Of a stretch of DNA of 64,000 bases, positions 47,090 through 56,008 are shown piece by piece. Below the pieces are notes generated by a model. That model saw only the letters and a list, made by a program, of their open reading frames with translations. It had not been told where the DNA came from and made no database searches. This DNA comes from Algibacter mikhailovii (lineage in GTDB: Bacteria > Bacteroidota > Bacteroidia > Flavobacteriales > Flavobacteriaceae). The translations under genes were made by a program, and so were the position numbers. Each line of letters starts with the position of its first letter. Within the stretch, counting starts at the first letter, position 1. The stretch is taken from the NCBI RefSeq assembly GCF_014651495.1, contig NZ_BMWZ01000008.1, forward strand, positions 124,001 through 188,000, given 5' to 3'.

Positions 47090-47971
47090 ATAATCAAAAA
47101 GAACTCAAAACTTCATAGAAATAATGTCCATAAGTCTGGTTATAAATTAGACGACCTATGTGTGGCTTATCCGGAGCTTAGCCCTTTTGTTTTTGAAAAT
47201 GAATTTCAGAATAAAACGATTGATTTTTCAAATCCTGTGGCTGTAAAAACGCTAAATAAAGCGTTATTATTTAAATATTATGATATCAAATATTGGGACT
47301 TCCCTGATTCTAATCTGTGTCCACCTATTCCGGGGAGAGTAGACTATATCCATTATATAGCCGATCTATTGAGAACATCCGGCATAACGAGTAAGGTTCA
47401 TGTTTTGGATATAGGTACGGGAGCTACATGTATTTATCCGTTATTAGGATATAAATACTATGCCTGGCGTTTTGTGGGAACAGATATCGACAAAACCTCA
47501 CTAAAGTGCGCTAAAGAAATTATAGCTAAGAATAATCTATCCGAAAATTTAAGTTTGCGCTTTCAAAAAGATAGCGCTCATATTTTAGAAGGGGTTGTGA
47601 ACAAGGTAGATGAATTTTCTGTCACCATGTGCAATCCTCCTTTTTATAAATCTGAACAGGAGGCTCAAGAGGCCACAGAAAGAAAGCTTAAGGGCTTGAA
47701 TAAGAAGGGGCATCAGCAAGTCAGGAATTTTTCGGGTAAGAGTAATGAACTTTGGTATAAAGGTGGAGAAAAGGCCTTTATTCACAACTACTTATATGAA
47801 AGTACATTATTTAAAGATCAATGTATTTGGTTTACAACTTTAGTATCGAAGAAGGACTTATTAAAGGGTATACAAGATTCATTGAAGAAATTAGGAGCTT
47901 CAAAAATTAAAATCATTGATATGGGGCAAGGAAACAAAATATCACGTATTGTGGCATGGACATTCCAATAA
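47090..47971 (+). CDS. rlmF: 23S rRNA (adenine-1618 N6)-methyltransferase RlmF
   Basis: An SAM-dependent methyltransferase of the RlmF family (Pfam UPF0049/Methyltransf_10), methylating A1618 of 23S rRNA. Seen: the SAM-site motif HVLDIGTGATCIYPLLGYKY, the catalytic NPPF as TMCNPPFYKSEQEAQEATERKLKGLN, and the final WFTTLVSKKDLLK and SRIVAWTFQ. The frame extends upstream of the GTG at 47162 and encodes KKNSKLHRNNVHKSGYKLDDLC, which matches the conserved RlmF N-terminus (E. coli LHPRNRHHSRYDLATLC). No ATG, GTG or TTG is in this frame before 47162. I set the start at ATA 47090, by homology; ATC 47093 or ATT 47078 are other options, GTG 47162 would remove the conserved part. Confidence 0.85.
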   Translation: MIKKNSKLHRNNVHKSGYKLDDLCVAYPELSPFVFENEFQNKTIDFSNPVAVKTLNKALLFKYYDIKYWDFPDSNLCPPIPGRVDYIHYIADLLRTSGITSKVHVLDIGTGATCIYPLLGYKYYAWRFVGTDIDKTSLKCAKEIIAKNNLSENLSLRFQKDSAHILEGVVNKVDEFSVTMCNPPFYKSEQEAQEATERKLKGLNKKGHQQVRNFSGKSNELWYKGGEKAFIHNYLYESTLFKDQCIWFTTLVSKKDLLKGIQDSLKKLGASKIKIIDMGQGNKISRIVAWTFQ

Positions 47972-48010
47972 AACAAAAAGAGGCGCCTAATAAAAGCGCC
48001 TCTTTTTGTT
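47972..48010. terminator. Bidirectional terminator between rlmF and the SLC13 gene
   Basis: Stem AACAAAAAGAGGCGC (47972-47986 region) with GCGCCTCTTTTTGTT (47996-48010), nine-base loop, ending in T-runs on each side. It lies between convergent genes. Confidence 0.93.
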
Positions 48011-48036
48011 TCTATTATTTCCTTGATCGAAATAAT

Positions 48037-49878
48037 TTAAAATGGCCATATCAGGGGCACTAATACCATAGATATTATGAAAAATAAGAGCAATAACGGG
48101 GCCCCTACTTTCAAGTAATCCATAAATTTATATCCACCCGCGGTCATAACCATTGCATTGGTAGTGGTGCCAATGGGGGTTAAAAATGCTGTTGAAGCAC
48201 TAATAGCCACAACAATCATGAATGGAGCAGGAGATAGGTTTAAAGATTCGGCTGCTAGTATGGCAATTGGTGCCATAAGTACTGCTGTTGCCGAATTATT
48301 AATTACCTGACTAAAGGTTGTTGTTAAAAGGAATACACCACCTAATAATAAAATAGGGTGAATGGCTCCCAAATATTCTACTAACGCATTGGCTATAAGT
48401 TGTGCTGTACCCGTTTTTTGAAGAGCAATACCCATAGGAATCATGGCAGCAATCATAACGACACTCGTCCAACTAATACCTTTATAAGCTTTCGAAATAG
48501 GTACACATCCAGTAAGAAGTACGACACCTGCAGAAATTAAAGCCGCTATAGATCCAGGTACTATTTTAAATACCATCATTACAATCATAAGGGCTAAGGC
48601 TCCTAAGGCAACGTATGATTTTGGACTTAAACTATCCACATTCTTAGCCATTCCCTCTGGACTACCAATAATCACCAAATGTTCATGCTGTTGTTTTAAA
48701 TCTTCAATATGTTCCCAGGTACCTCTTAAAAGAAAGGCATCACCCGCTTTTATTATGATTTCCTTATCCTTCAAAGGCTTGTTATTTCTTGATGCAGCCA
48801 GTAATTGAATACCAAAACGTTTAAAGTAGTCACCCAGTTTATATTTTCTACCAACCAGCATAGAATTCGGATTTACAATAACTTCTGTCATTCCAACCTC
48901 TTGATTTATTAAGTTGTTTTTAAGCTCATCCGTTATTGGTTCCAACGGTAATAGACCTAATCTAAATGAGATCATCATTTTATTGATCGCTTCCGTATCA
49001 CCTTTAACTGTAATTATATCATGATATAAGAATTCTGTACTCGGGTCAGGGAACTCAATGAATTGTGGAATCTTTTTTAGTACGCTTGGATGTCTTCTTT
49101 TAATCCTTATAATAGAGACATTATATGTTTTTTCAAATTGCCATGCCTCTAATTTCGTGTTTAACAATGGAGAAATGGAACGCACGCGCAGTCTGTAATA
49201 TCCATTGTCAATCTGATAGGCTCCAATCCAATTATGCAGCGTAGATTCTATATTAACCGGCTTATTATTTGTTTTGTTGCTAGGTAATAATTTATAACCA
49301 ACAAATCTAAAATAAAGAAGGGCTATAATAAGTAAAGGAATACCTATTAATGAAAATTCAAAAAATGAAAAGCCATCAAAACCAGCTTCAACTAAAGCGT
49401 TACTGGCAATAATGTTTGGTGGGGTACCTGTTAATGTTAGTAGACCTCCGGTGTTTGAGCCAAAGGCAACAGGCATTAACATTTTAGAGGGTAAGGTACC
49501 AATACTCCATGCTGAAGAAATTGTAAGCGGCATAAGCGTCGCAACCGTACCGGTATTACTAACAAACCCCGAAAGTATCCCACCTCCTAAGGTAATTATA
49601 ACAAGTAATTTGGGAACACTTTTCCCTGCCCATTCTACAAACTTTTTACCTGCCATTGCGGTCCAACCGGTTTGAGCAATGCCTTCTCCAATTATAAATA
49701 ATGCAGCAATCATAATGACCGTTGGGTTACTAAATCCACTTAAGGTTTCAGTAGAAGTTAAAATACCTGTTAAAAATAAACTTAGCATGGAGATTAAGGC
49801 CACAATATCTGGTGTAAACTTTCCCCAAACAAAGAGACCAATGGTAATAACTAAAATGGCGAGCATCAAATAGATCAT
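48037..49878 (-). CDS. SLC13/DASS family permease with TrkA-C domains
   Basis: A 613-residue membrane transporter of the SLC13/ArsB-NhaD-like group. Two membrane halves (residues about 1-200 and 420-613) contain the hallmarks: SGFVSNTGTVATLMPLTISSA, GSNTGGLLTLTGTPPNIIASNALVEAG (about 145-170) and, in the second half, TTFSQVINNSATAVLMAPIAILAA and TAFLTPIGTTTNAMVMTAGGYKF. Between them are two cytoplasmic TrkA-C (RCK_C) domains (about 215-310 and 325-400; RLRVRSISPLLNTKLEAWQF, LVGRKYKLGDYFKRFGIQLLAASR). Substrates of this group include sulfate and dicarboxylates; not clear here. Alone and convergent with rlmF. Confidence 0.9.
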   Translation of the reverse strand: MIYLMLAILVITIGLFVWGKFTPDIVALISMLSLFLTGILTSTETLSGFSNPTVIMIAALFIIGEGIAQTGWTAMAGKKFVEWAGKSVPKLLVIITLGGGILSGFVSNTGTVATLMPLTISSAWSIGTLPSKMLMPVAFGSNTGGLLTLTGTPPNIIASNALVEAGFDGFSFFEFSLIGIPLLIIALLYFRFVGYKLLPSNKTNNKPVNIESTLHNWIGAYQIDNGYYRLRVRSISPLLNTKLEAWQFEKTYNVSIIRIKRRHPSVLKKIPQFIEFPDPSTEFLYHDIITVKGDTEAINKMMISFRLGLLPLEPITDELKNNLINQEVGMTEVIVNPNSMLVGRKYKLGDYFKRFGIQLLAASRNNKPLKDKEIIIKAGDAFLLRGTWEHIEDLKQQHEHLVIIGSPEGMAKNVDSLSPKSYVALGALALMIVMMVFKIVPGSIAALISAGVVLLTGCVPISKAYKGISWTSVVMIAAMIPMGIALQKTGTAQLIANALVEYLGAIHPILLLGGVFLLTTTFSQVINNSATAVLMAPIAILAAESLNLSPAPFMIVVAISASTAFLTPIGTTTNAMVMTAGGYKFMDYLKVGAPLLLLFFIISMVLVPLIWPF

Positions 49879-50152
49879 ATTATTTATTGTTTTATTGCTT
49901 TTTAATAAGTGGTAAAACTACCCTACAATTTAAGTATTTATTATGATTAATATCATGCTTTTTTTTTCCGTATTATTTTTAAATAATTATGAAAATATCA
50001 TAGGATTATTTGTTGATGTAAATAGCGAAAACGTGATAGTAATAGTGGGAATTTAAGTATTATTAATATATTTATTAAAATTGTGATAAAAGGTCGTGGG
50101 GATGCTATGATATTATTTAAATTTATTGATAAAAAAAGTAAATTACAGACAT

Positions 50153-50872
50153 ATGAAATTAGATATTTTGGCAATTGGTGCGCATCCAGATGATGTAGAA
50201 TTAGGTTGTGGGGCAACGATTGCTAAAGAAGTAGCTCAAGGCAAAAAGGTAGGTATAATCGATTTAACCCGAGGTGAGCTAGGAACACGAGGTACTGCTC
50301 AAACTCGAGATGTAGAAGCCAAAGAAGCTGCTAAGATACTGGGCGTAACTATTAGAGAAAATCTTGCTTTTGCCGATGGGTTTTATGCTAACGATAAATG
50401 GCATCAGCTTGAGCTAATAAAGAAGATTAGAAAATACCAACCCGACATGGTTATTTGTAATGCCATTGATGATAGACATATTGATCATGGAAAAGGAAGT
50501 AAACTAGCGAGTGATGCTTGCTTTTTAAGCGGATTGATAAAAATCGAAACAAGTATAGCGGAAGGGGTTCAACAGGAACCATGGCGGCCAAAGCATGTCT
50601 ATCACTATATACAGTGGAAGAATTTGGAGCCTGACATTGCTGTTGATGTAACTGGTTATATTGATGTTAAAATGGCCTCAGTTTTGGCCTATAAAACACA
50701 GTTTTATGATGCCTCCAGTAAGGAGCCCGAAACACCAATTTCAAGCAAGAATTTTACAGACAGTATAATATATAGAGCACGTGACTTAGGTCGGCTAATT
50801 GGTACGGAATATGCCGAAGGTTTTACCGTTGAAAGATACCCTGCTGTGGATAGCTTATTCGATTTGAAGTAG
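50153..50872 (+). CDS. bshB1: Bacillithiol biosynthesis deacetylase BshB1
   Basis: A 239-residue PIG-L enzyme that deacetylates GlcNAc-malate in bacillithiol synthesis, a low-molecular-weight thiol used instead of glutathione. Seen: the zinc motif AIGAHPDDVELGCGATIAKEVAQGK (residues 6-30), VCNAIDDRHIDHGKGSKLASDACFLSGL (about 107-134, second zinc-site HxDH), WKNLEPDIAVDVTGYIDVKMASVLAYKTQFY and RDLGRLIGTEYAEGFTVER. I chose the ATG at 50153 rather than the TTG at 50126: MKLDILAIGAHPDD starts the domain. bshA and bshC are not in the window. It precedes tRNA-His. Confidence 0.93.
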   Translation: MKLDILAIGAHPDDVELGCGATIAKEVAQGKKVGIIDLTRGELGTRGTAQTRDVEAKEAAKILGVTIRENLAFADGFYANDKWHQLELIKKIRKYQPDMVICNAIDDRHIDHGKGSKLASDACFLSGLIKIETSIAEGVQQEPWRPKHVYHYIQWKNLEPDIAVDVTGYIDVKMASVLAYKTQFYDASSKEPETPISSKNFTDSIIYRARDLGRLIGTEYAEGFTVERYPAVDSLFDLK

Positions 50873-50928
50873 TTAGCAAACTGGGTCAATTTTATTTTGC
50901 AATATGAAAGAAAATATTGAAAAAAGAT

Positions 50929-50960
50929 TTTGTAGATAAGGCTGAAAACAATTACATTTG
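50929..50960 (+). promoter_or_regulatory. Promoter of tRNA-His
   Basis: TTTG at 50929-50932, 20-base spacer, TACATTTG at 50953-50960. The -33 region reads TTTTGTAG, the same eight bases as in the tRNA-Tyr promoter. The leader to the tRNA is 27 bases. Confidence 0.8.
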
Positions 50961-50987
50961 CACACGCATTACAAAATGCTACACATG

Positions 50988-51061
50988 GTGGTTGTAGCTC
51001 AGTTGGTTAGAGCATTGGTTTGTGGTACCAAGGGTCGCCGGTTCGAATCCGGTCTTCCACC
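50988..51061 (+). tRNA. tRNA-His (GTG)
   Basis: Acceptor 5' arm GTGGTTG (50988-50994) and 3' arm CTTCCAC (51054-51060); anticodon GTG at 51022-51024 in loop TTGTGGT; T arm GCCGG-TTCGAAT-CCGGT. A G at 50987 can pair with C73 (51061), as tRNA-His requires. Two pairs in the acceptor stem (positions 5-68 and 6-67) are T opposite T; this may be natural in the lineage. CCA is not encoded. Confidence 0.95.
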
Positions 51062-51070
51062 CAAAATAAC

Positions 51071-51102
51071 AAAGCCTTTCAAGAAATTGAAAGGCTTTTT
51101 TT
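51071..51102 (+). terminator. Terminator of tRNA-His
   Basis: Stem AAAGCCTTTCAA (51071-51082) with TTGAAAGGCTTT (51087-51098), GAAA tetraloop, run of T. The 51103-51307 gap after it holds nothing I can name. Confidence 0.95.
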
Positions 51103-51307
51103 GTGCCTTTTTTTGAATTATATATCTCTTGTTGTCACTTAGGAGCTCATAAGTTTTTGGTTTTTTTAATGACTTCATGCTTCTATGGTAATTTAATAAA
51201 AAAGCTTGCGGAATATAAGCCATTGTCCTGCAAAAATATTAGAGGTAATTTGAAAAAAAAATCTAAAATGAGGACCTCAAAACCGTATTTTTACAAAAAT
51301 TTTAAAT

Positions 51308-52087
51308 ATGAATTCTAGACAAGATCAGTTGAAGGCATTTGATAGACTATTAACCATAATGGATGAGTTAAGAGCACAATGCCCGTGGGATAAAAAGCAA
51401 ACCATGGAGAGTTTAAGACATCTTACTATTGAGGAGACTTATGAACTTGGAGATGCTATTTTAGATGGGAATCTAGAAGAAGTTAAAAAGGAACTTGGAG
51501 ATGTGTTGTTACATATTGCATTTTATTCCAAAATAGGTAGCGAAACTAATGATTTTGATATTGCAGACGTATGTCATACTGTATGCGATAAACTAATACA
51601 TAGGCATCCCCATATTTACGGTGATGTTTTAGTAGAAAATGAAGAAGACGTTAAAAGAAACTGGGAAAACCTAAAATTAAAAGAAGGAAAGACCTCTGTG
51701 TTAGAAGGGGTGCCACAAAGTTTACCTGCCTTAGTCAAGGCTAATAGAATTCAAGAAAAAGTGGCTGGAGTTGGTTTTGATTGGGAAGCACCTAATCAAG
51801 TTTGGGATAAGGTGCAGGAGGAGCTTAATGAATTTAAAGTAGAAGTCACAGCGGGCAATCAAGATGCTATGGAAAGTGAGTTTGGAGATGTTCTATTTTC
51901 AATGGTGAATTATGCACGATTTTTAGGTATTAATCCTGAAAATGCATTAGAACGCACCAATAAAAAATTCTCTAAGCGCTTTCAATACCTAGAGGGTAAG
52001 GCTAAGAGCTTAAATAAACCCCTAAAGGATATGACCTTGGCTGAAATGGATGTTTTTTGGGAAGAAGCCAAACAATTTTCTAAATAG
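51308..52087 (+). CDS. mazG: Nucleoside triphosphate pyrophosphohydrolase MazG
   Basis: A 259-residue all-helical NTP pyrophosphohydrolase that removes non-canonical or excess NTPs and lowers ppGpp effects. Two MazG domains: the first with DELRAQCPWDKKQTMESLRHLTIEETYELGDAILDGNLEEVKKELGDVLLHIAFY (about residues 18-72), with EExxE and ExxD metal motifs, and the second with EELNEFKVEVTAGNQDAMESEFGDVLFSMVNYARFLGINPENALERTNKKFSKRF (about 178-232). Two domains are typical of E. coli-type MazG. It converges on the DUF349 gene with a 47-base gap. Confidence 0.96.
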   Translation: MNSRQDQLKAFDRLLTIMDELRAQCPWDKKQTMESLRHLTIEETYELGDAILDGNLEEVKKELGDVLLHIAFYSKIGSETNDFDIADVCHTVCDKLIHRHPHIYGDVLVENEEDVKRNWENLKLKEGKTSVLEGVPQSLPALVKANRIQEKVAGVGFDWEAPNQVWDKVQEELNEFKVEVTAGNQDAMESEFGDVLFSMVNYARFLGINPENALERTNKKFSKRFQYLEGKAKSLNKPLKDMTLAEMDVFWEEAKQFSK

Positions 52088-52134
52088 AAAATCATAGGCT
52101 TCCAAAACTATAAGATAAAATTAGCCTAAACTAT

Positions 52135-54150
52135 TTAGTATAGACTTTTAATTTTTTGCAATTTAGCTTTTAAAAGGTCCAGAGTTGCTTTATGGTTTTT
52201 AATGTTAGTATGAACCTCTTTCACCAGTGGGTTGTCTTCATTGACGTTGGTGAAGAACTGTAAATTATTTTCAAGTTGATTAATTTGCCCTTTTACTTCA
52301 TCTATTTTTTTGCGAATAAAAGTACGTTCATTATCTAAATTTCTATTATCATCAGAAGCATTCAGATTATCAAGCTTGTTTTCATACTTAATCATTTCTG
52401 CTTCTGTTTTTTCAACCTTTAATTTAGTCAATAAACTGTCAATAGCCTTTTGGAATTTACCATCTATATAGCGCTTGTCATGCGGCACTCTGCCCACGTC
52501 TTGCCATTCTTTTATCTGTTTTTTTATGAGCGCAATTCCCTCTTTTTTATCCGTTGGTAATTCTAAGTTTTTTAATGCAGACAGAAAAGCGTTCTTTTTA
52601 TCATAGGCATCAACTTGTTCCTGACTTGCTGCATTTCTTTTTGCATGAATTCTGTCAAAATATGAATTACAGGCTGCTTTAAATTGTTTCCATATTTTAT
52701 CGCTATCCTTGCGTGGTACATGTCCAATTTTCTTCCAATCGCTTTGAATTTTCTTCATTAAGGGGGTGACAATTTCAAAATCATCACTGTTTTTGTTGTC
52801 ATCAGCAATTTTAATTAACTCTAATTTAAGCTGAAGGTTTTTGTACTGCTCCTTTTTTAACCCTTTGTAGAATGCATTTTTTTTCCTATTGAAATTTCTA
52901 ACGGCTTCTTTAAACTTAGCCCAAGTTGCTTCATTGACTTTTATAGGTACTTTACCAGCATTAAAGAAAGATTCTCTAAGAGCCTCAACTTGTTTTATTT
53001 TCTTTTGAAGCCCGCCATGCGAAATGTTTTCGTAGTTGTTTAAAGCTTCAATATCTGCAATAATTTGAAGTTTGGTCTCTAAGTTTTTTTCATAGACGAG
53101 GTCAATCTCTTGGTAATATAAATGACGCTTATCATTGATTATTTTAGTCGCGGCTTTAAAACGTCCCCAGATTTCTTCCCTATGTTGTTTGCCAACAGGT
53201 CCCAGTTCTTCTTTCCACATTTTGTGTAATTCTTGAAGTTCTCTAAAGGCTCTCATGACATTGTCGTCCTGGGCTAATTCTTCGGCACGCTCAATAATTA
53301 ATAATTTCTTTTCTAGATTGTGTTTAAAATCTAAATCGCGTAAGTCTCTGTTTAAATGCAGAAAATCATAAAACATTTCAACATGGTGATGGTAGCTATT
53401 CCAAGCATTATTATACTTGTCTCTTGGAATAGGTCCTGTGGTTCTCCAGCGCTCTTGAAGTTCTTTGAAGTGCTTATAGGTTGTGTTGATATTTTCTTCT
53501 AGATTGATCAAGCCCTTAAGCTCTTCAATAATTTCTAATTTATCTGCTAGATTTTGTTTTAAGTTTTTTTCTAAACTTTGATAATGCTCATTTAACTTTG
53601 TTCGATATGTTTTATAAGCTTCTTTATATCTTTTTTGAACGGGTGATGAATAATAAAAGTCTATTTCATTGCCACCATCATTAATAAAGTCTTCCTTTTT
53701 CTCGTCAATTAAAGCGTTAAGTTTTAACTTAAATTCGGTATTAATACTATTAACATGAGATCGAATGGCTTGAATTTTTTCATTTTTCAGGAGTTTTTCA
53801 AGTTCAATGGCTAGAGCTTCTAAAGACATGGTGTCATATTCTTTAACCTCTATCTTATGTCTATCCTTATTGCCTTCATCTTCGGCATCTTCAGCATTAG
53901 ACTCCTCAATTTCATTTATAACCTCGTCATTTTCCTCAATAACCTCTGACGTTTCACTGACATTTTCAGGAACTTCTTCATTGGAAGCTTCTGCTGCAGT
54001 TGTTTTTTCAACAGTATCATTACTACTATCGGTAGTTTCCTCTATAGGTGCTGATTTTTCATTTTGATTGTTACTTAATTCTAAGTTATTCTTGTCAGAA
54101 TTATTATCATCAGCGCTTTCTAATTGTTGTGTTTTGTTATCGTCAGACAT
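52135..54150 (-). CDS. DUF349 repeat protein
   Basis: A 671-residue, highly charged helical protein. The first about 115 residues are acidic and Ser/Glu/Asn-rich with low complexity. The rest contains several DUF349 repeats of about 70 residues, seen as WRTTGPIPRDKYNNAWNSYHHHVEMFYD, MWKEELGPVGKQHREEIWGRFKAATKIINDKR, FFNAGKVPIKVNEATWAKFKEAVRNFNRKKN, WKKIGHVPRKDSDKIWKQFKAACNSYFDR and WQDVGRVPHDKRYIDGKFQKAIDSL. Long coiled-coil helices are likely. The function of DUF349 is not known. I used the ATG at 54150 rather than 54174. Confidence 0.9.
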   Translation of the reverse strand: MSDDNKTQQLESADDNNSDKNNLELSNNQNEKSAPIEETTDSSNDTVEKTTAAEASNEEVPENVSETSEVIEENDEVINEIEESNAEDAEDEGNKDRHKIEVKEYDTMSLEALAIELEKLLKNEKIQAIRSHVNSINTEFKLKLNALIDEKKEDFINDGGNEIDFYYSSPVQKRYKEAYKTYRTKLNEHYQSLEKNLKQNLADKLEIIEELKGLINLEENINTTYKHFKELQERWRTTGPIPRDKYNNAWNSYHHHVEMFYDFLHLNRDLRDLDFKHNLEKKLLIIERAEELAQDDNVMRAFRELQELHKMWKEELGPVGKQHREEIWGRFKAATKIINDKRHLYYQEIDLVYEKNLETKLQIIADIEALNNYENISHGGLQKKIKQVEALRESFFNAGKVPIKVNEATWAKFKEAVRNFNRKKNAFYKGLKKEQYKNLQLKLELIKIADDNKNSDDFEIVTPLMKKIQSDWKKIGHVPRKDSDKIWKQFKAACNSYFDRIHAKRNAASQEQVDAYDKKNAFLSALKNLELPTDKKEGIALIKKQIKEWQDVGRVPHDKRYIDGKFQKAIDSLLTKLKVEKTEAEMIKYENKLDNLNASDDNRNLDNERTFIRKKIDEVKGQINQLENNLQFFTNVNEDNPLVKEVHTNIKNHKATLDLLKAKLQKIKSLY

Positions 54151-54254
54151 TTTAAAAATGTTAAGGTTCGTCAATTTATTTGAACTTTAAAGATACTAAC
54201 AACTATAGTATAAACAAAGTACATCGTGAGGTTTTAACTTTTAAATGGGTGGTT

Positions 54255-54995
54255 TTATTTTAAGTCCCAAATAGACCAAGCTTTTTCAGCTTGTAGTCTT
54301 AACATATTCAATCCATTGAGTGTAGTAGCTCCTTTTTCTCGGCCTTGTTTCAAAAATTTTGTTTCTTCCGGATTATATATTAAATCAAAAAGAATGTAAT
54401 TTTCATTTAGTCCCTTATAGGGGATATTGGGTGCGCTATCCACGTCTGGAAACGTGCCCAAAGGCGTACAATTTATAACTATTTGATAGTCTTTTAAAGC
54501 ATCTTCAGTTAAGGTGTCATAGGAAAATTTAATACCCTCAGAAAGCTGGCGGGATACATAGTTATAAGAAATTCCCATTTCTTCTAGACTGAAGGCTATG
54601 GCTTTACTTGCGCCGCCGGTTCCCAAAATCAATGCTTTTTTATGATGCTTTTGGATGGCCGGTTTTATTGAATTTTTGAAGCCGTAGCAATCCGTATTGT
54701 AGCCAATAAGTTTGCCTTTTTTTGTTATTCTAATCGTATTTACAGCTCCTATTGCTTTTGCTTTTTTGTTTATTTTATCAAGGAAGGGCATGACCTGTTG
54801 CTTATAAGGTATCGTAACGTTAAGCCCTTTTAAATCTTCAGTGTTCTCAATAATAGAAGGAAATAAATCAATATTTTCAATATCAAAGTTCTCATAACTG
54901 GTATTTTCTATTTGTTCATCTTCAAACTTTTTTTTGAAATAAGAACGCGAGAAAGAATACGATATATTTTTACCTAAAAGACCTAATTTGTTCAT
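54255..54995 (-). CDS. aroE: Shikimate dehydrogenase
   Basis: A 246-residue shikimate 5-dehydrogenase (NADPH, aromatic amino acid pathway). Seen: LGLLGKNISYSFSRSYFKKKF (residues 4-24, Ser pair that binds shikimate), LKGLNVTIPYKQQVMPFLDKINKKAKAIGAVNTI (about 54-87, catalytic Lys66-like and NTI), GYNTDCYGFKNSI (Asp), ALILGTGGASKAIAFSLEEMGI (NADP motif) and INCTPLGTFPDVD, GLNMLRLQAEKAW. The length is at the low end of the family. The start overlaps the DUF368 gene end by 4 bases (ATGA type), so it is coupled. Confidence 0.95.
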   Translation of the reverse strand: MNKLGLLGKNISYSFSRSYFKKKFEDEQIENTSYENFDIENIDLFPSIIENTEDLKGLNVTIPYKQQVMPFLDKINKKAKAIGAVNTIRITKKGKLIGYNTDCYGFKNSIKPAIQKHHKKALILGTGGASKAIAFSLEEMGISYNYVSRQLSEGIKFSYDTLTEDALKDYQIVINCTPLGTFPDVDSAPNIPYKGLNENYILFDLIYNPEETKFLKQGREKGATTLNGLNMLRLQAEKAWSIWDLK

Positions 54996-56008
54996 TTATT
55001 ATTAGTGGTTTTTTGTCCGTACCATATCAGGGCCAGGACTATTGCGATTCCAAATAGAACATAGCCTACTGCGATGTAAGTCTCATGTATTAATTCTGGA
55101 ATAAAACGTTGATAATTTTCAATAATTTTTTCACCTCTAGAGTCTAAGAGCGCTCCTCCCTCTGCATTCAGCTTGTAAATGGTACTTTTCCATGGCCATA
55201 CAACGCCCAGGGAACCAATAATAAAACCAATAATAGCAGAGAGCGTAATACTTTTATAGCGACTTAGTATAAAACTTAAAAGATGTGAAAGGCTCACAAG
55301 GCCAGTTAAAGAACCCAGAGTAAATACAGCTAAAATTTTAAGTGTCTTAATACGTTTCGTATTATGAATAAAACTAAAATCTAAGGTGAAAATATCTCTA
55401 ATCGTATCATATAAAGCGTTTACCGAGTCTACTAAAAGTAAGACATAATTACCCAAAAGAATAAGGATAAATGAACCTGAGAACCCTGGTAATGTCATCC
55501 CCGAAACACTAATAATACCGCAGAAAAAGACGAACCATAAGTTATCATTTTCTTTGGCAGGACTCAGAAAACTTATGCTCAATCCTAGCAATATGCCTAT
55601 GACTAAAGCGATGTAAGTTTTGTAATTCCAGTCATTAAATTCTCTATAGATGTAATAAATGGAGCCTATTATCATACCAAAAAACACACTCCAGACGTAG
55701 AGTTCAAAATGTTTAATGAGGTAGTCAAGCACCTTAGAAATACTAAAGTAACTAATTACAGTTCCTGAAAATAACAAACTTAAAAACCTACCATTAATAT
55801 AATGATAGAAGCTTTTAAACCTGCCGTTAATGAGTAAAGCAAAGGCTTTTTTATTAACCTTCTTTAATGAATAGATAAACTCCTCATAAAACCCTGCAAC
55901 AAAAGCTACAACACCTCCAGACACGCCAGGTACTTTATTGGCAGCCCCCATAGCTAGTCCTTTAAGGACTAGAAAAATGCGATCTTGAAAGGTTCTTGTG
56001 CTCTGCAT
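54992..56008 (-). CDS. DUF368 family membrane protein (undecaprenyl phosphate translocase-like), second copy
   Basis: A 338-residue polytopic membrane protein of the DUF368 family. Some members (PopT) have been shown to return undecaprenyl phosphate, the carrier lipid of wall synthesis, across the membrane. Seen: GLAMGAANKVPGVSGGVVAFVAGFYEEFI (about residues 14-42) and the related inner repeat MTLPGFSGSFILILLGNYVLLL (about 170-192), two inverted-repeat-like halves. A hydrophilic stretch (KLNAEGGALLDSRGEKIIENYQRFIPE) near the end faces one side. It overlaps the first copy by one base. The two copies are diverged paralogues. Confidence 0.88.
   Translation of the reverse strand: MQSTRTFQDRIFLVLKGLAMGAANKVPGVSGGVVAFVAGFYEEFIYSLKKVNKKAFALLINGRFKSFYHYINGRFLSLLFSGTVISYFSISKVLDYLIKHFELYVWSVFFGMIIGSIYYIYREFNDWNYKTYIALVIGILLGLSISFLSPAKENDNLWFVFFCGIISVSGMTLPGFSGSFILILLGNYVLLLVDSVNALYDTIRDIFTLDFSFIHNTKRIKTLKILAVFTLGSLTGLVSLSHLLSFILSRYKSITLSAIIGFIIGSLGVVWPWKSTIYKLNAEGGALLDSRGEKIIENYQRFIPELIHETYIAVGYVLFGIAIVLALIWYGQKTTNNK

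Noticed and set aside
52095-52128. TAGGCT ... AGCCTA between mazG and the DUF349 gene as a terminator
   Set aside because: Only six base pairs, a loop of over 20 bases and no T-run.
53807-54067. Ser-rich plus-strand frame opposite the DUF349 gene
   Set aside because: It arises from the Glu/Ser/Asn-rich low-complexity part of the real protein.
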